This document shows positions 41,801 to 51,629 of a stretch of 64,000 nt of DNA, in pieces. This DNA is from Rehmannia glutinosa. Lineage: Eukaryota > Streptophyta > Magnoliopsida > Lamiales > Orobanchaceae. Under the pieces are notes generated by a model, which saw only the letters and a program-made list of their open reading frames with translations, did no database searches and was not told the origin of the DNA. Positions within the stretch are counted from its first letter, which is position 1, and every line of letters starts with the position of its first letter. Location of the stretch: positions 124,001-188,000 of the forward strand of contig JABTTQ020001742.1 of the NCBI GenBank assembly GCA_016081115.2. Reading direction: 5' to 3'. A program made the translations under genes and the position numbers.

Positions 41801-43962
41801 TAAACTTTTCTAAGTAGTGAACGTACTTGAAGGTGGGTGTTGAAAAGAGTTGTGGAGGGATGTTTCCTGTGAAATAATTGGATGAAAGGTCCCTGGAATT
41901 AAGCAGAGAAAGCTTGTTAAGAGTTATAATATACATTAAGGTAATTAGAGAGGACAATAAATAAAGCCTTCTTACAATTCCATTAGGTCACTGATATTGG
42001 CCAGTGATTCTGGTATAGATCCACTTAAGTGATTTCCTCTCACAACCCTGATCCACATTTGCAAATTCTAACTTCAGCACGTGTGAGTAGTACATAAAAG
42101 TTAGGGATAATTACACAAAACACCCCTGAGGTTTGGGATAGTTATAAAAAAAAACCAGAGATGTTTCAAAATTACAAATAGCTCCCTCGGTTTGATTCTG
42201 ACTTAAATTTAAGGCCGCAACTCTAATATTTTCAGAAATAATACTAGAGGGGCTTTTGAAATGTTTTTTGGCTTATTGGTGGGGGGAATAATACGGAATC
42301 AAAACCTAGGTTTTTTACAATTTACCAAAACTTCTGGATTTTTTTGTAATTAGCCCTAAGTTAGATAAATGGGGACATCATTTTTTTAAACAACCAGATT
42401 TGTGCTCCAAAATCCCATTTCAATTCTGTTCTATTGGATGATAAATTAACATGTACAATATGACATCAAAACACGATGCATTGTAACAACAATCATCCAA
42501 TTTTATATACAAAAGTAAAATATATTTTAAATTAGTTTTTAAATATTGATTCCCATTAAAGCAGTAGACAAGATTGCTTGAACAAAGTTAGATGTAGACT
42601 TACAGATGTTTGAGGTTGGAAAGTTGACCCCATGATGTTGGAATAGAGCCATTGAGGTTATTATGTGCCAAATTCAAATTCTGTAGATTCAACAAGTTGC
42701 TCACAGAATCAGGTAATGCACCAGTGAGATTGTTATCTTGTAAATCCCTGAAACACAGGACAAAAAATTATAGTAATTTTCTTAGAAATTTTTCTCACCA
42801 AAGTAGCTACGATTATAAAAACGGACAACTACAAAAAACCCCTTGAGGTTCGGGCTAATTACAAAAACACCCATAGGTTTTTGGAAATTGCAAAACACCC
42901 CTTGAGTTGTGATTCCGTCTTACATATTTCCTTTCATAAGCAAAAAATATTTCAAAAATCTCCTGACAATTATAAAACTATTACAGTTGTCCCCTTAAAA
43001 TTTAAGACAAAATCAAACTTGAGGTTTTTTTTTGTGATTTTGAAACATATCTGGGTTCTTTTATAATTAGCCCAAACTTCAGGGGTGTTTTTGTAATTAT
43101 CCCTTGCACAAATGGAGAATAGATAAAAAAAAAGCATGCTAGGCAGAATAATACAAAGGGATAATTGCAAAAACACCCCTAAGGTTTGGGCTAATTACAA
43201 AAAAACCCTTTATAAGTGAAAAAACATATCAAAACCCCTCTCATATTTATAAAAATACTATAGTTACCCCTTAAATTTAACACATAACCAAACCTGATGC
43301 GGTTTTTTGTAATTCTATAAACATCTCTTGTTTTTTTTGTAATTAGTCCAAACCTCAGGGTGTTCTTGTAATTATCCGTAATACAAATGACACAACATTA
43401 TCATTCTCATTCGTCTCAACAACACTTACAAGCTAACCAGAAACTTTAATTTGGCGATCGATGGTGATAGAGTTCCCGTAAATCCCTTCGAAGCCAAGCT
43501 CCTGCAAGCCAAAAATAATCAGTAACTATATCTGCTTGATTGAACAGAAAGGATAGAAAGGACCGAAGGAGTGAAAATACTAACAACGATACGACATTTC
43601 CATTACTACACGTAACATTAGACCAACTAAAACAAGGACTGACGAAACCAATATCCCAATCTCTCATTCTGTGGTTCGAGTCGTTAAGAGCTGTTAGAAT
43701 CTCAACTAAAGCGTTACCTGAAAAATCACCGGGAAAAATACACTCATTTAATATGGTTTAAAAATAAATAAACATGATACTCATATTGTTCACTTTACCA
43801 AGCAAGAAACACAGTGATATAAATTTTGCTAAAACAAACAAATGCTATACCTTCAATATCAGGTTTATCGGCGGCCCAACAGTTGAGAGGCAGTAACAAG
43901 AGCAGAACAAAATTGATGGATGCCTTGAAAGAGAGATGTGTAGAAGAATAGGCTTCAGCCAT
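35803..43962 (-). CDS. LRR receptor-like serine/threonine kinase, LRR-II subfamily (At5g63710-like), 10 exons
   Basis: Exons 43962..43851, 43717..43585, 43501..43430, 42747..42604, 41892..41827, 41119..41049, 40963..40820, 39490..39149, 37746..37352 and 36114..35803 join with GT-AG introns in one 1,791-nt frame (596 aa plus stop). Features: signal peptide (FVLLLLLPLNCWA), LRRNT with DWDIGFVSPCFSWSNVTC, four LRRs, a short juxtamembrane spacer, a TM helix (about 209-231, VLVTVASIGAFSLLLLG), then the kinase: GQGGYG (about 281), VAVKR (K302), HRD (D401), DFG (D419), APE, and a conserved tail WAEWEQLEQ ending LSQAR. All catalytic residues are present, so it should be an active plasma-membrane kinase. 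The best family match from memory is Arabidopsis At5g63710; its ligand is not known to me. Introns carry at least eight MITEs. A further 72-nt in-phase LRR exon lies in intron 4. Confidence 0.93.
36228..36632. mobile_element. Foldback MITE, family C, in the last intron of the kinase gene
   Basis: GGCTAAATTGCATATTTGG and the reverse complement of the right end (GGCTAAATTTCATAGTTGG) are long inverted repeats around 'atgccatttttaatgacatt'. The flanks share TCAAAA. The second copy at 46328-46737 has the same layout and a clear 9-bp target duplication. Confidence 0.7.
36753..37262. mobile_element. Two adjacent family A MITEs in the kinase gene intron 9
   Basis: Copy one at 36753-37020 (GGGATAATTACAAAAACTAA ... 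AGTTTTTGTAA) is followed directly by copy two at about 37023-37262 (GGATAATTACAAAAACATCC ... TTTTGTAATTTTTCC). Both have the 'cccttaaattt' core typical of the family at 23221. The shared border suggests that one inserted into or next to the end of the other. Confidence 0.65.
38700..39132. mobile_element. Foldback MITE next to the exon 8 donor of the kinase gene
   Basis: Left end GGCCTAATTGGAAAATTGG and right end read in reverse (AAGCCAATTACAAAATTGG, then TCCCGTAACTTTAGGGC) are inverted repeats about 60 bp long. The element ends about 16 bp from the 5' splice site of intron 8 (exon ends at 39149). The same family occurs, split by a Tourist element, at about 39630-40700. Confidence 0.6.
39690..40284. 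mobile_element. Tourist-like (PIF/Harbinger) MITE (595 bp)
   Basis: GGGTCTGTTTGTTTATG at the left is mirrored by CATAAACAAACAAGGCC at the right, with TTA target duplications at 39687-39689 and 40285-40287. It is inserted into a foldback MITE related to 38700-39132, in intron 7 of the kinase gene. Confidence 0.78.
41197..41375. mobile_element. 'GTTTGCAAA' MITE fragment in intron 5 of the kinase gene
   Basis: 'gcgtttgcaaaaaac' followed by 'gtagttgagaataagaag' matches the family in the GA20ox introns (25110-25548) and the kinase gene promoter (44055-44290). It abuts the decayed LRR exon copy at 41380. Confidence 0.5.
41380..41440 (-). pseudogene. Decayed copy of an LRR exon in intron 5 of the kinase gene
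   Basis: The minus strand reads GSIPESLANISDLM, preceded by TGGATCAG|GG, the same as the LRR exon at 41976-42047. It lacks a GT donor after the LRR (the sequence runs on to TTTTGTGCC) and has a different N-terminal part (GFTLK). It must derive from duplication of that exon or its region. Confidence 0.7.
41570..41800. mobile_element. Family A MITE in intron 5 of the kinase gene
   Basis: CGGATAATTACAAAAACACC at the left and TTTTGTAATTATCCC at the right, flanked by TAAACTTTA (41561-41569) and TAAACTTTT (41801-41809), a 9-bp target duplication with one mismatch. Confidence 0.8.
41976..42047 (-). CDS. Extra 72-nt LRR exon, possible cassette exon of the kinase gene
   Basis: Minus strand, in intron 4 between the exons at 42747..42604 and 41892..41827. 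It has acceptor GGATCAG|GG and donor GAATT|GTAAG and is exactly 72 nt, the standard LRR-exon length. In the phase of the flanking exons it encodes one LRR: VVRGNHLSGSIPESLANISD, then LMEL. Including it would add 24 residues without changing frame, between ...QLSNLKHL and DLSSNYFTG. The closest known family members seem to lack a repeat at this place, so it may be alternative, lineage-specific or a decaying relic. The sequence alone cannot show whether it is spliced in. Confidence 0.5.
42104..42356. mobile_element. Family A MITE in intron 4 of the kinase gene
   Basis: GGGATAATTACACAAAACACC at the left and TTTTTTGTAATTAGCCC at the right, with the usual 'cttaaatttaagg' core. The flanking target duplication is imperfect. 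Confidence 0.65.
42822..43103. mobile_element. Family A MITE in intron 3 of the kinase gene (first of two)
   Basis: CGGACAACTACAAAAAACCCC on the left and GTTTTTGTAATTATCCC on the right, with 'gtccccttaaaatttaag' inside. Good inverted-repeat structure; the target duplication is unclear. Confidence 0.7.
43158..43378. mobile_element. Family A MITE in intron 3 of the kinase gene (second)
   Basis: GGGATAATTGCAAAAACACC and TTCTTGTAATTATCCG ends with a perfect 9-bp target duplication TAATACAAA (43149-43157, 43379-43387). 221 bp. Confidence 0.85.
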
Positions 43963-44054
43963 GTGATTTCCTCTGTTTCGTAAGCAAGATGTGAAAAAAA
44001 CATCAATAATTACCTATAAGCACCTTGACTACAATGCTTAGTTCTCTATAGAGG

Positions 44055-44290
44055 GAGTGATTGTACAAAGTTTCGTGATTTATTGTAGCAAAAGTAAAAG
44101 TAGTTGAGAATTAGAAATTGGTAGTGTTCAATAGAATCAGAAGTTGATAGAGTTTGGTGAAAAATACTTAAAAATGCTTATTTGTTTATAAAAGTCAACC
44201 CAGACGCAGTATCTGAAAATTGAAGCACCATCTTCCGTATTTAAAATTCTAATTAAATGAAGAAGCAAAAGTTGACGTATGCAAATATAA
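44055..44290. mobile_element. 'GTTTGCAAA' family MITE in the kinase gene promoter
   Basis: 'gagggagtgattgtacaaag' followed by 'gtagttgagaattagaaattgg' and ending 'gacgtatgcaaatataacg' matches the copies at 25110-25548 and 41197. It starts about 90 bp upstream of the kinase ATG (43962), so it may lie in the 5' UTR or proximal promoter. The rest of 44291-45056 is AT-rich with a C-tract at 45014-45027; no gene is present. Confidence 0.5.
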
Positions 44291-45069
44291 CGAATGGATT
44301 TTTTTTAGCCCATCTTAGTAATACAGAACTTAAATCCCTGTGAGTAAAAAATGCTAACCTAATGAAATTTGCACATGATGATTCGAATTTCCCATTATTT
44401 CTCACCATTTTACAGATAACCAAACATGGTGTGTGTAATTATGATCATGATGTACTCTATATGAGGTAAAATATCATAAATGTATGCAGAATCAAACATG
44501 CAAGAATTTTTGAACACATTGCACATGAAGTTAGAAAGAAATTGAACTAACCTTGTTTAGCAAAATCTATTCAAGCAGAGGACAATAAGCCAATTATTAT
44601 TAGCATGAAAATTATCCAAAACTGCTGATGTCCTCAATTAAAAAGGCAAGGATGGGAAAAAAAAAAAGAAGCTGCTTTAAAAGAAAAAGGAATGGGGAAT
44701 TGAAATTTGGAATGGGTTGTGGGGTTTACATGAAAATGAATTTGGTGTTGTGGTGAATGAGAATCCCACCACTAATACACAAAATAAATGCTGTCTTTGT
44801 TTGTTCCTCATGGACTTCCAATTACAAAGATAAGATGCTTAGAAGCAATCAGTGAGCACTAAAAAGGTTCTTTTTTTTCAACATGACCATATTCCCTGTT
44901 TATAGCACATCAACTTTTTTAAAAAGAAAAATATCAAATGATCATGTAATGGGCATATATGAAAACTTATGTAAGAAGACATTAAGTGAACATTAACAAT
45001 AAAACAACCCCTTCCCCCCCCCCCCCCACCCATCACCACCCCACAACACACACAATAAAGTGAAAAGCT

Positions 45070-45424
45070 AACCGGGGTTTAGCCGCTAGCCACCACAAGG
45101 ACTTATGTCTCTTGTCGGGTGAAGGTTGTAAGTACTCCATCAAAGTGCCCCGGGGTATATGCGAACTTGTGAATATTTGGTAGGTATTCATACTGAATAA
45201 CATCCGTGTGAGTTCAATTGGGGGGTGAGGGAGGGGAGATCAACTATTATTAGATTTTGAGGAGTCAATCTTTACCTAGTAGGATCAGGAGACCCCACCG
45301 CAATACTAGTCAGTCTGTGCACATCCAGCAGTTTACACTAGGGGCGGCAATAAGGGTCCGAAAGTGCTATCCTCAACATAGTCATACATAAGCCTAAAAG
45401 CTGCGCACAAAAAAAAAAAAAAAG
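45070..45424 (+). mobile_element. SINE-like retroposon with poly(A) tail (355 bp)
   Basis: The insert is flanked by a perfect 13-bp target duplication AAAGTGAAAAGCT (45057-45069 and 45425-45437) and ends in an A-run at about 45409-45423, both marks of LINE-mediated retroposition. It has no reading frame and no clear protein domain. A degenerate B box may be 'tatgcgaacttgtga' (45158-45172). Its family was not recognised. Confidence 0.72.
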
Positions 45425-45469
45425 AAAGTGAAAAGCTCATTGGATTTTATTAAAAAAAAAACGAAAAGT

Positions 45470-45675
45470 TTAGAAAATTACAAAAACCCTCCTTTAGGTT
45501 TGATCTCGTTTTACATTTTTCACTTCATAAGGAAAAAAAAACATTTCAAACCCTCCTGGTTATAAAGATCCTCATGAATTCAAGACAAAAACATACTTGA
45601 TTTTTGTAATTTTTAAAATCATAATATTTTTGTAGTTAGCCCAAACCTCAAAATATTTTTCTTGTACTTTCCCTT
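45470..45675. repeat. Degenerate family A MITE
   Basis: 'aaaattacaaaaaccctcct' on the left and 'gtagttagcccaaacctc' toward the right match the family, but the ends are decayed. The following 45676-46327 holds no supported feature. Confidence 0.45.
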
Positions 45676-46327
45676 GAATCAAATTAAACCATTACGTAGA
45701 ACCCGAAAAGATGAGAGAGTATACACTTTGTGTTGGGAAAGGATACAATTGAGGACACTGGTGGACTATGGCTTATAAGCAAGAGTTTCCCGTACATACA
45801 ATCACCACTTATACGAAGCACAATGGTAGCATGTGCCCAAATCCCTTTTTCCTAATAGACGCCTTTTCTAAGAAACTAAAATGGACAATACATTTTGAAA
45901 AAAGGTTGCCAAATCTTATGTACCCTGAAATACAAAGTAAAATACTAAATTACAGTAGAGAATTCTGATCTAATCCTGTGCTACATACTACGTAGAATCA
46001 TATGCTGCCTGTTTTTCAGATATATATGATGCTGCTATGGGGAAGTAATGAAATATCCACTGCTATTGTTAGAGTGAACCAAACAAAAGATGGAGTCAAA
46101 TGATAGAAAATAAAGGTTAGTGCGGCGGAAAGATGATGCATGATCGTAATTTAATAATTAAGTAATCAAAAGGCATATTTTGGTGGTGTATCCATTTGCT
46201 TGTGGAATTTGCTTCCAAGTCCTAAATGTGTCGCAATGGGGGAACCGAAAATGAGAGCCACTTTGTTCATTTATGCTTGCCAACATGCTTTTCGCATGCA
46301 ATTTCGAATTGAAACTTTTTATTTTTG

Positions 46328-46737
46328 GGCTAAACTGAATATTTGGTCATTAACTTATATCGAGTTGCACGTTTGTCCATTAATTTAGGGATGTAGCAAA
46401 ATAAGACACTAACTTGTAATTTGTTGCACATTGAGTCCAATCTCAGTCGGCAATTGCGAAATCAACCTGAATTGATTCATAATTTTAGGGATTTTGATCC
46501 CTAATGCCATTTTTAATGACATTGGAATATTGAATTATTTTTTATTTCCACTTGGACGGGTTGGAATCCTCAAAATTTGGGAGCAATTTCGGTTGATTTC
46601 GCAATTATCGACAAATATTGGACTCAATGTGCAACAAATTACAAGTTAGTGTCCTATTTTGCTACGTCCCTAAATTAGTGGACAAAAGTGCAACTCGATA
46701 TAAGTTAGTGGACCAAATATGCAATTTAACCTTTTAT
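46328..46737. mobile_element. Foldback MITE, family C (about 410 bp)
   Basis: GGGCTAAACTGAATATTTGG at the left and CCAAATATGCAATTTAACC at the right are inverted, with long palindromic arms ('gcacgtttgtccattaat', 'ttagtggacaaaagtgca'). Flanks carry TTTTATTTT on both sides, a plausible 9-bp target duplication. It is closely related to 36228-36632. Confidence 0.75.
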
Positions 46738-46749
46738 TTTGTGCTCAGC

Positions 46750-47030
46750 TATAGTTGTTAAATGGGGGTTGGGCGGTTCACCCATCCATCGAGCCAAATG
46801 GATAAATCGGCTTGGTTGGGGCTAAATAGTGATATGGCTACTACTTTAGAGTTTGGTCAGGCCTGGCCCATGAAAACATATAAATATTGGGCTGATCAGG
46901 TTGATTCGGTGTTGCGGACTGAATGGATTGGGCCAAATAGACCCAGTTTATTTTGGTCTCTGAAAAATGAAGCTTAGCCCGACTTGTTTACCAGGTCGGA
47001 CTCATTCTGACGAATCTAGTTCCATCATGG
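46750..47030. repeat. Diverged family B MITE
   Basis: 'gttgttaaatgggggttgg' at the left, then GGCCAAATAGACC and CCCGACTTG toward the right parallel the interior of the element at 27968-28260. The terminal repeats are decayed. 47031-47516 shows nothing further. Confidence 0.5.
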
Positions 47031-47756
47031 AATGTTAGGATGGGCTAATTAGGGAAGGAAAAGGGTTATACAAGATGAGTTAATTATTGGTCCTCCTTAG
47101 TTTGACCGTTCAATCGACTGGTTTAATAGAAAATTATTTTATATATTTTATCATATTATGTAAAATGACATTGTAATAGACTTCTTGTTGTTTACTATAT
47201 TTTTCATTGTTGAAAAGAAAATCGATAACCAAACTAAAAGATACATTTAGCACAATTCAAATCCAAATAACTACATATAATATTTAAGTTTCCTAGAAAA
47301 GATGGTTGACCAATTTTTGATCATTTTATTGACCAATTTAATGGGATTCAGTCATGGGTTGCATGTTTATATTCATCTACTATTCTACCTTATGGATGAT
47401 TTTGAATGTATAATTGTTATATATGCATGTTTATGTTATTGAATTTTTTAATTTTTTTTTTTGCGCCTATCCTGAATTTATGAAACTAACACCAAGCGGA
47501 ACTACCGCACACACTGAAATATTTAATAAAATTTACCCTCAAATAATGGCTTTCCTAAAAATGAATTTTAATGATGCTTTGATTGCTTTCTAATCGCAAT
47601 GATCAATAAGCAGATAAATCAAACATTAAATCAAAATGTGGAAGAAGGATAAACGCCAAATTAATTAATGACATATCAACATGCACAACTTTTTTATTCA
47701 TCAATTGTTATATATATCTCAATATTTTGCTACAATTTTTCACTCAAAATTAAAAC

Positions 47757-48070
47757 ATGAAGGCTAATAATGTATTGTATCTGTTAGTGGTGGCAGTGCT
47801 GCTTTCCACGGCGGCCTCCACCGCCAGCCACCGTAGCAAAGAAGAAGAAGTGCAGATTGAAGCTTATGGCGTCGGACACCGCCACCTCCAAGGCCGCTGT
47901 TTGTGCGGCCACCGGGCTATCCTAGGGTTCCTCGGCCGCCGCCGCCTCCGCCACGTCCTCCTCCACGTAGGAGGCCGCCGCCTCCTCCTCGTGTTGTGAG
48001 GCCAACACCTGGGCTGCCTAGGCCTCGTCGCCGCCTTGAACAGGCTGACGGACTTGAGTTTCATGTCTGA
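47757..48070 (+). pseudogene. Small secreted proline-rich peptide gene, copy 1, frameshifted
   Basis: The ATG at 47757 opens a signal-peptide-like N-terminus (VLYLLVVAVLLSTAASTAS) and an acidic KEEEVQIEAYG. The reading frame then goes wrong: in frame it becomes an Arg/Leu-rich tail stopping at 47999. From about 47872 a different frame encodes RRTPPPPRPLFVRPP and a long Pro/Arg-rich stretch ending LEQADGLEFHV with a TGA at 48068-48070. That second part matches copy 2 (51357-51629) in order and motifs, so an indel of one or two bases near 47865-47875 broke the gene. 5' flank (from 47517), TATA-like TATATATA (47709) and AATAAA (48128) are also shared with copy 2. The protein family was not recognised. 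Confidence 0.7.
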
Positions 48071-48402
48071 AATTATTTAATGAATAAGACTCGTGAAATA
48101 TGTTTGGAATAATTGCTATTTCTGAGTAATAAAGAAAGTAAGAATTGAAATCTATTTTTCTAATTGTTGTAGCTAGTCAGATCAATTAATTGAAATGGAA
48201 GTATTAAAAATTGATTTAATCCTTTGCACTCGTAGTGCCCACCTCAATATCCACCTCACTGTTCACCAAATTCTGTTCGAAGAAAAAAATGGAATTCGCA
48301 ATTTTTTTGCACATTCAAGAACAATTACAACTATATACATATTCTATATATATACCATATCAAACAATGTCAAATTATACCGATTCTAATAGTCCTAGTC
48401 AT

Positions 48403-48601
48403 CAAGGGTGGAGACAGGGTTGGGCCAGTCTGGGCCCTGGCCCAGCCCTTTTTTTCAAAAAAAAAAACATTTTTAGTGAGAATTTGTTTTTAAAAAAAGA
48501 ATTAGTTATAATATGTATTATTTTTTCTTGGATTTTCTATCCGGCCCACCTCATTTTCGTGTATCGGCCCACCCGAGTAAAGCGTCCTGGCTCCGCCCTT
48601 G
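48403..48601. mobile_element. hAT-type MITE (199 bp)
   Basis: CAAGGGTGGAGACAGG at the left and CCTGGCTCCGCCCTTG at the right, with a perfect 8-bp target duplication CTAGTCAT (48395-48402, 48602-48609). Third member of the family with 18705-19141 and 30851-31032. Confidence 0.88.
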
Positions 48602-48609
48602 CTAGTCAT

Positions 48610-50130
48610 GTTACGTTTGATGGTTCATTATAATTAAATGAATTTGAGTTATATTTTATTTGAAAATGGTAAATTAGCCAAATTTCTAGGATTTTTAGAA
48701 TGGGTATAAATTGGCATTAATTGTTAGATATAGTATAGAGAATGAGTATATATAGTTGTTATAGTTCTTAAAGTGTGCAAAAAAATTCAATTCAATTTAT
48801 TATTTGAACAAAATTTAGTGGGTTGTGAGGTGTTCAATTAGGTGGCGATAAAGTTGTAAGGATATAAATCAAGCTTTAATATTTTGGGGTATTTTTAATT
48901 AATACTCCCAGGTGGAGAGGTAATTTATCAAATTTCCCAATTAAAATAGCGTCATCTTTTGTCGAAATAATTTATTCAATTAATGGTGTTAATCGCTGGA
49001 TTTTGATCAACAACACATGCCTAATTTCAAGATGATTAACATGCCAAAACAGGCAAGGAAAATATGATATTTTATTGATAATAGCGAAATTTGGATGCCT
49101 TGATCGGTCATCGGTAGTGAAGTATATATTACAGAGCTTTTAATAATGTGTCAGAAATGTCCTTTTTCTGTCATAAATGAGTACTATTTATATTGGTATA
49201 ATAAGTGGAGTAGTAATCACTATATCTATCATTTTAGTGGGACACTTGTCATGCTCACATCGTGCATAACTTGCATGACTGACAACCATTAAATAATATT
49301 ATTTATGTTGTTTTTATACGTCATAGTCAGGTGGCAGAGTTGTCGGCAACTGAGCTTCATCTTCGTAGTCGTCGACTTCCTAGTCTAACTGTTATGGGTC
49401 GCCTTTTGGGCTCCTACTCGACACGAATCGGGTAGGACCTCTCGTTCCAGTCGGTCATCTTCTCCTAGTCGACCGTCTTGGTCATGACTTGACTCCTCTG
49501 GTCAGGTCACATGTGCTTGTATTCGTCTAGCTCTGTTCGACTATCACCAAATGGAACGTACACGTGTTGCAATGACATTCGAGGCATATATCAAAAAATA
49601 ATATATCTTTCCTCTATTAGGGATTAATGTCGAAGAAGATGGTTAATTTTCATGCTTCACTACAAATCATATAATAGTTTAAAACCTTTAAATGAACATT
49701 GAAGTGAAAAAATTATATATATACATAGTGTCAATTTTATAATACTATAATAAATTTTAAATAATATTTGTATAAATTCAAGTAAAATATTCAAAAAAAT
49801 GACTCCAATTTTAATGATATAGGTGACAACCTCATCATTATCCCAATTACACGTGACGTGACGACTTCACATATATCTATAGCTAATCAATTTTTCCAGA
49901 TATAATCTTAAAGGTAAACAATTATATAAAAGATAAAGAATAATCTAAACAATCTACCTATATAATCTAAATAAGTAATATAATTATCAGTTAGTACAAT
50001 TGATTTGTGGACTATTAATTTGAAAATACATGGTTGCAACAATGCAATTAAGAATTAAAAACTCTTTGACAAGTCAAAACACAAAACGATAGAAGATATT
50101 TTTATGGATACTTTTTAGTAATATATATTT
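48610..50130. other. Gene-free stretch
   Basis: AT-rich apart from a more GC-balanced block at about 49320-49520 ('gtcgacttcctagtc', 'cggtcatcttctcctagtcg'), which may be a fragment of a retrotransposon but cannot be assigned. Confidence 0.45.
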
Positions 50131-50315
50131 TTTCCAACCCAGAGTATCCCCACACCAGTCAGGAGCACAGACCCCACATTTCCTTCGGATTATGGGACAT
50201 CCGTCCTTCCCAGGAATGATCCTAATCTCTGGGGAAGGAGGTGGAAACCCAACTCCAACACTCCGCGTTAGTCATGAATCGAACCTGAGACCTCAGGGTT
50301 GCAAATAATGTAGTT
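50130..50315 (-). repeat. SINE fragment (minus strand)
   Basis: On the minus strand a pol III B box GGTTCGATTC (50276-50285) is followed by 'ggaagg' and 'ccccagagattaggatc' sequence and a T-rich end. The A-box half is decayed. It fits a tRNA-derived SINE truncated at its 5' side. Confidence 0.5.
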
Positions 50316-51128
50316 TACGAAAAAGGTTTTTAGAATTTCTAATGAACGATTTGTATGATACTTTTTTAAATTTTAAATTTATTTTTTAGATCTTCTGTAA
50401 CTATTAGAAAAACCTGAACCAAAATTTTATTTTTTTTACAAATCTCGTGTAACACGAGGGTACTTTTCCTAGTGTACATCTCTTTAATAAGTGTTGATTG
50501 GACAAACATATCTAGCATGTGCAATTTTTTCACATGCTTCGCAGTTGAATATCGGTCGGTTGCAAATGTGATTTTTCAAGGAGTTTCACAGTGTTCAAAT
50601 TCAAAGAGTTCTGCGGTTTTCAAGGAGACATTCAAGGCATTCATCACCGAGTCCATTAATTATTAATCAACGTTATTGTTGTCCAAATCAACGTTAGAGA
50701 AGATTGAAGATCAATTCCATCCAAACCCACAAGTTGAATTAAGTTCTTGAAGAAATAATGTTTAATTTGAGATCAAATTGTTTAACCTTCGAATTAACGT
50801 TATTTATAATCAAATTCAACCTCGGAGGAGATCAAGTCAGTGAATCCACCTTCGAAATTTCACATATCATTATTGAAGAGAAGAATTATAGAAGAATTCT
50901 AGAAATTGTAACCATATTTACTTCTTTTGATTTATAATATTCAATTTGTATTACTTTATTTTGTTTGTTAATTCAAGATACGAAATTTGTGTTACATTTA
51001 CTTTTTCATCAAGTAAATATATTTAAATTTGTGGTCAAAATTTGGTTCAAATCCAATTCAAACCCACCTCCCAACATCTCTTGTAAGTTGTATCCGAAGG
51101 TGCTAAGACCCGCCTGACATGTACAAAC
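50316..51128. other. Gene-free stretch
   Basis: AT-rich sequence upstream of the second peptide gene. A short frame at 50472-50666 has no domain and no supporting pattern. Confidence 0.45.
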
Positions 51129-51356
51129 AAAAATATTTAATAAAATTTCCCCTCTAATAATAGCTTTCCTGAAAATGAGTCTTCATTAGCATGATCCTTT
51201 CTACTCACAATGCTCAAAATTAAATCAATATATATCAAAATGAGGGGTAATTTATAAGGATAAGCATCACATTAAATTCAAGATCAACATGTAGAACTTT
51301 TATTCTTGTTATTTATATCTCTCAATATTCACAACATTTTTCTTAACTCAAAAAAC

Positions 51357-51629
51357 ATGTTAAGACTAATTACATTGTATCTACTAGTGGTGGTGGTGGT
51401 TTCCACCGCCACCTCCACGGCCAGCTACATTAGCCGGCCACTTACCGGAAAAGAAGAAGTTCAGCCTCACAGCTTTCGGACGCGGCGGAGCCCACCGCCT
51501 CCAAGGCCACTGTTCATGAGGCCCCCGCCACCGCCGCCGCCACCTCCAAGGCCTCCGAAAAAGAAGTCTCCTCCACCTCCTCGGCCCCGCCTTGAAGAGG
51601 CGGATGAGTTACTTGAAGTCTCTGTCTGA
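51357..51629 (+). CDS. Small secreted proline-rich peptide (about 90 aa), copy 2, intact
   Basis: Uninterrupted frame from the ATG at 51357 to TGA at 51627-51629. It encodes a hydrophobic signal peptide (TLYLLVVVVVSTATSTAS), a short acidic linker (GKEEVQ), an Arg/Ser spacer, then a proline core with runs of Pro (RRSPPPPRPLFMRPPPP and further) and lysines, and a charged tail RPRLEEADELLEVSV. The likely product is an extracellular Pro-rich peptide or wall-associated protein, possibly a processed peptide given its small size and conserved C-terminus. An in-frame ATG upstream (51306) has a weaker context. A TATA-like TATTTATAT (51310) and an AATAAA signal (51699-51704) frame it. 5' and 3' flanks match copy 1 at 47517-48195. 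I do not recognise the family, and plant proline-rich small proteins are heterogeneous. Confidence 0.7.
   Translation: MLRLITLYLLVVVVVSTATSTASYISRPLTGKEEVQPHSFRTRRSPPPPRPLFMRPPPPPPPPPRPPKKKSPPPPRPRLEEADELLEVSV

Noticed and set aside
47864..48064. Arg-rich minus-strand frame
   Set aside because: Reverse complement of the proline codon tract of peptide gene copy 1. The signal peptide, TATA and polyadenylation signals support the plus strand.
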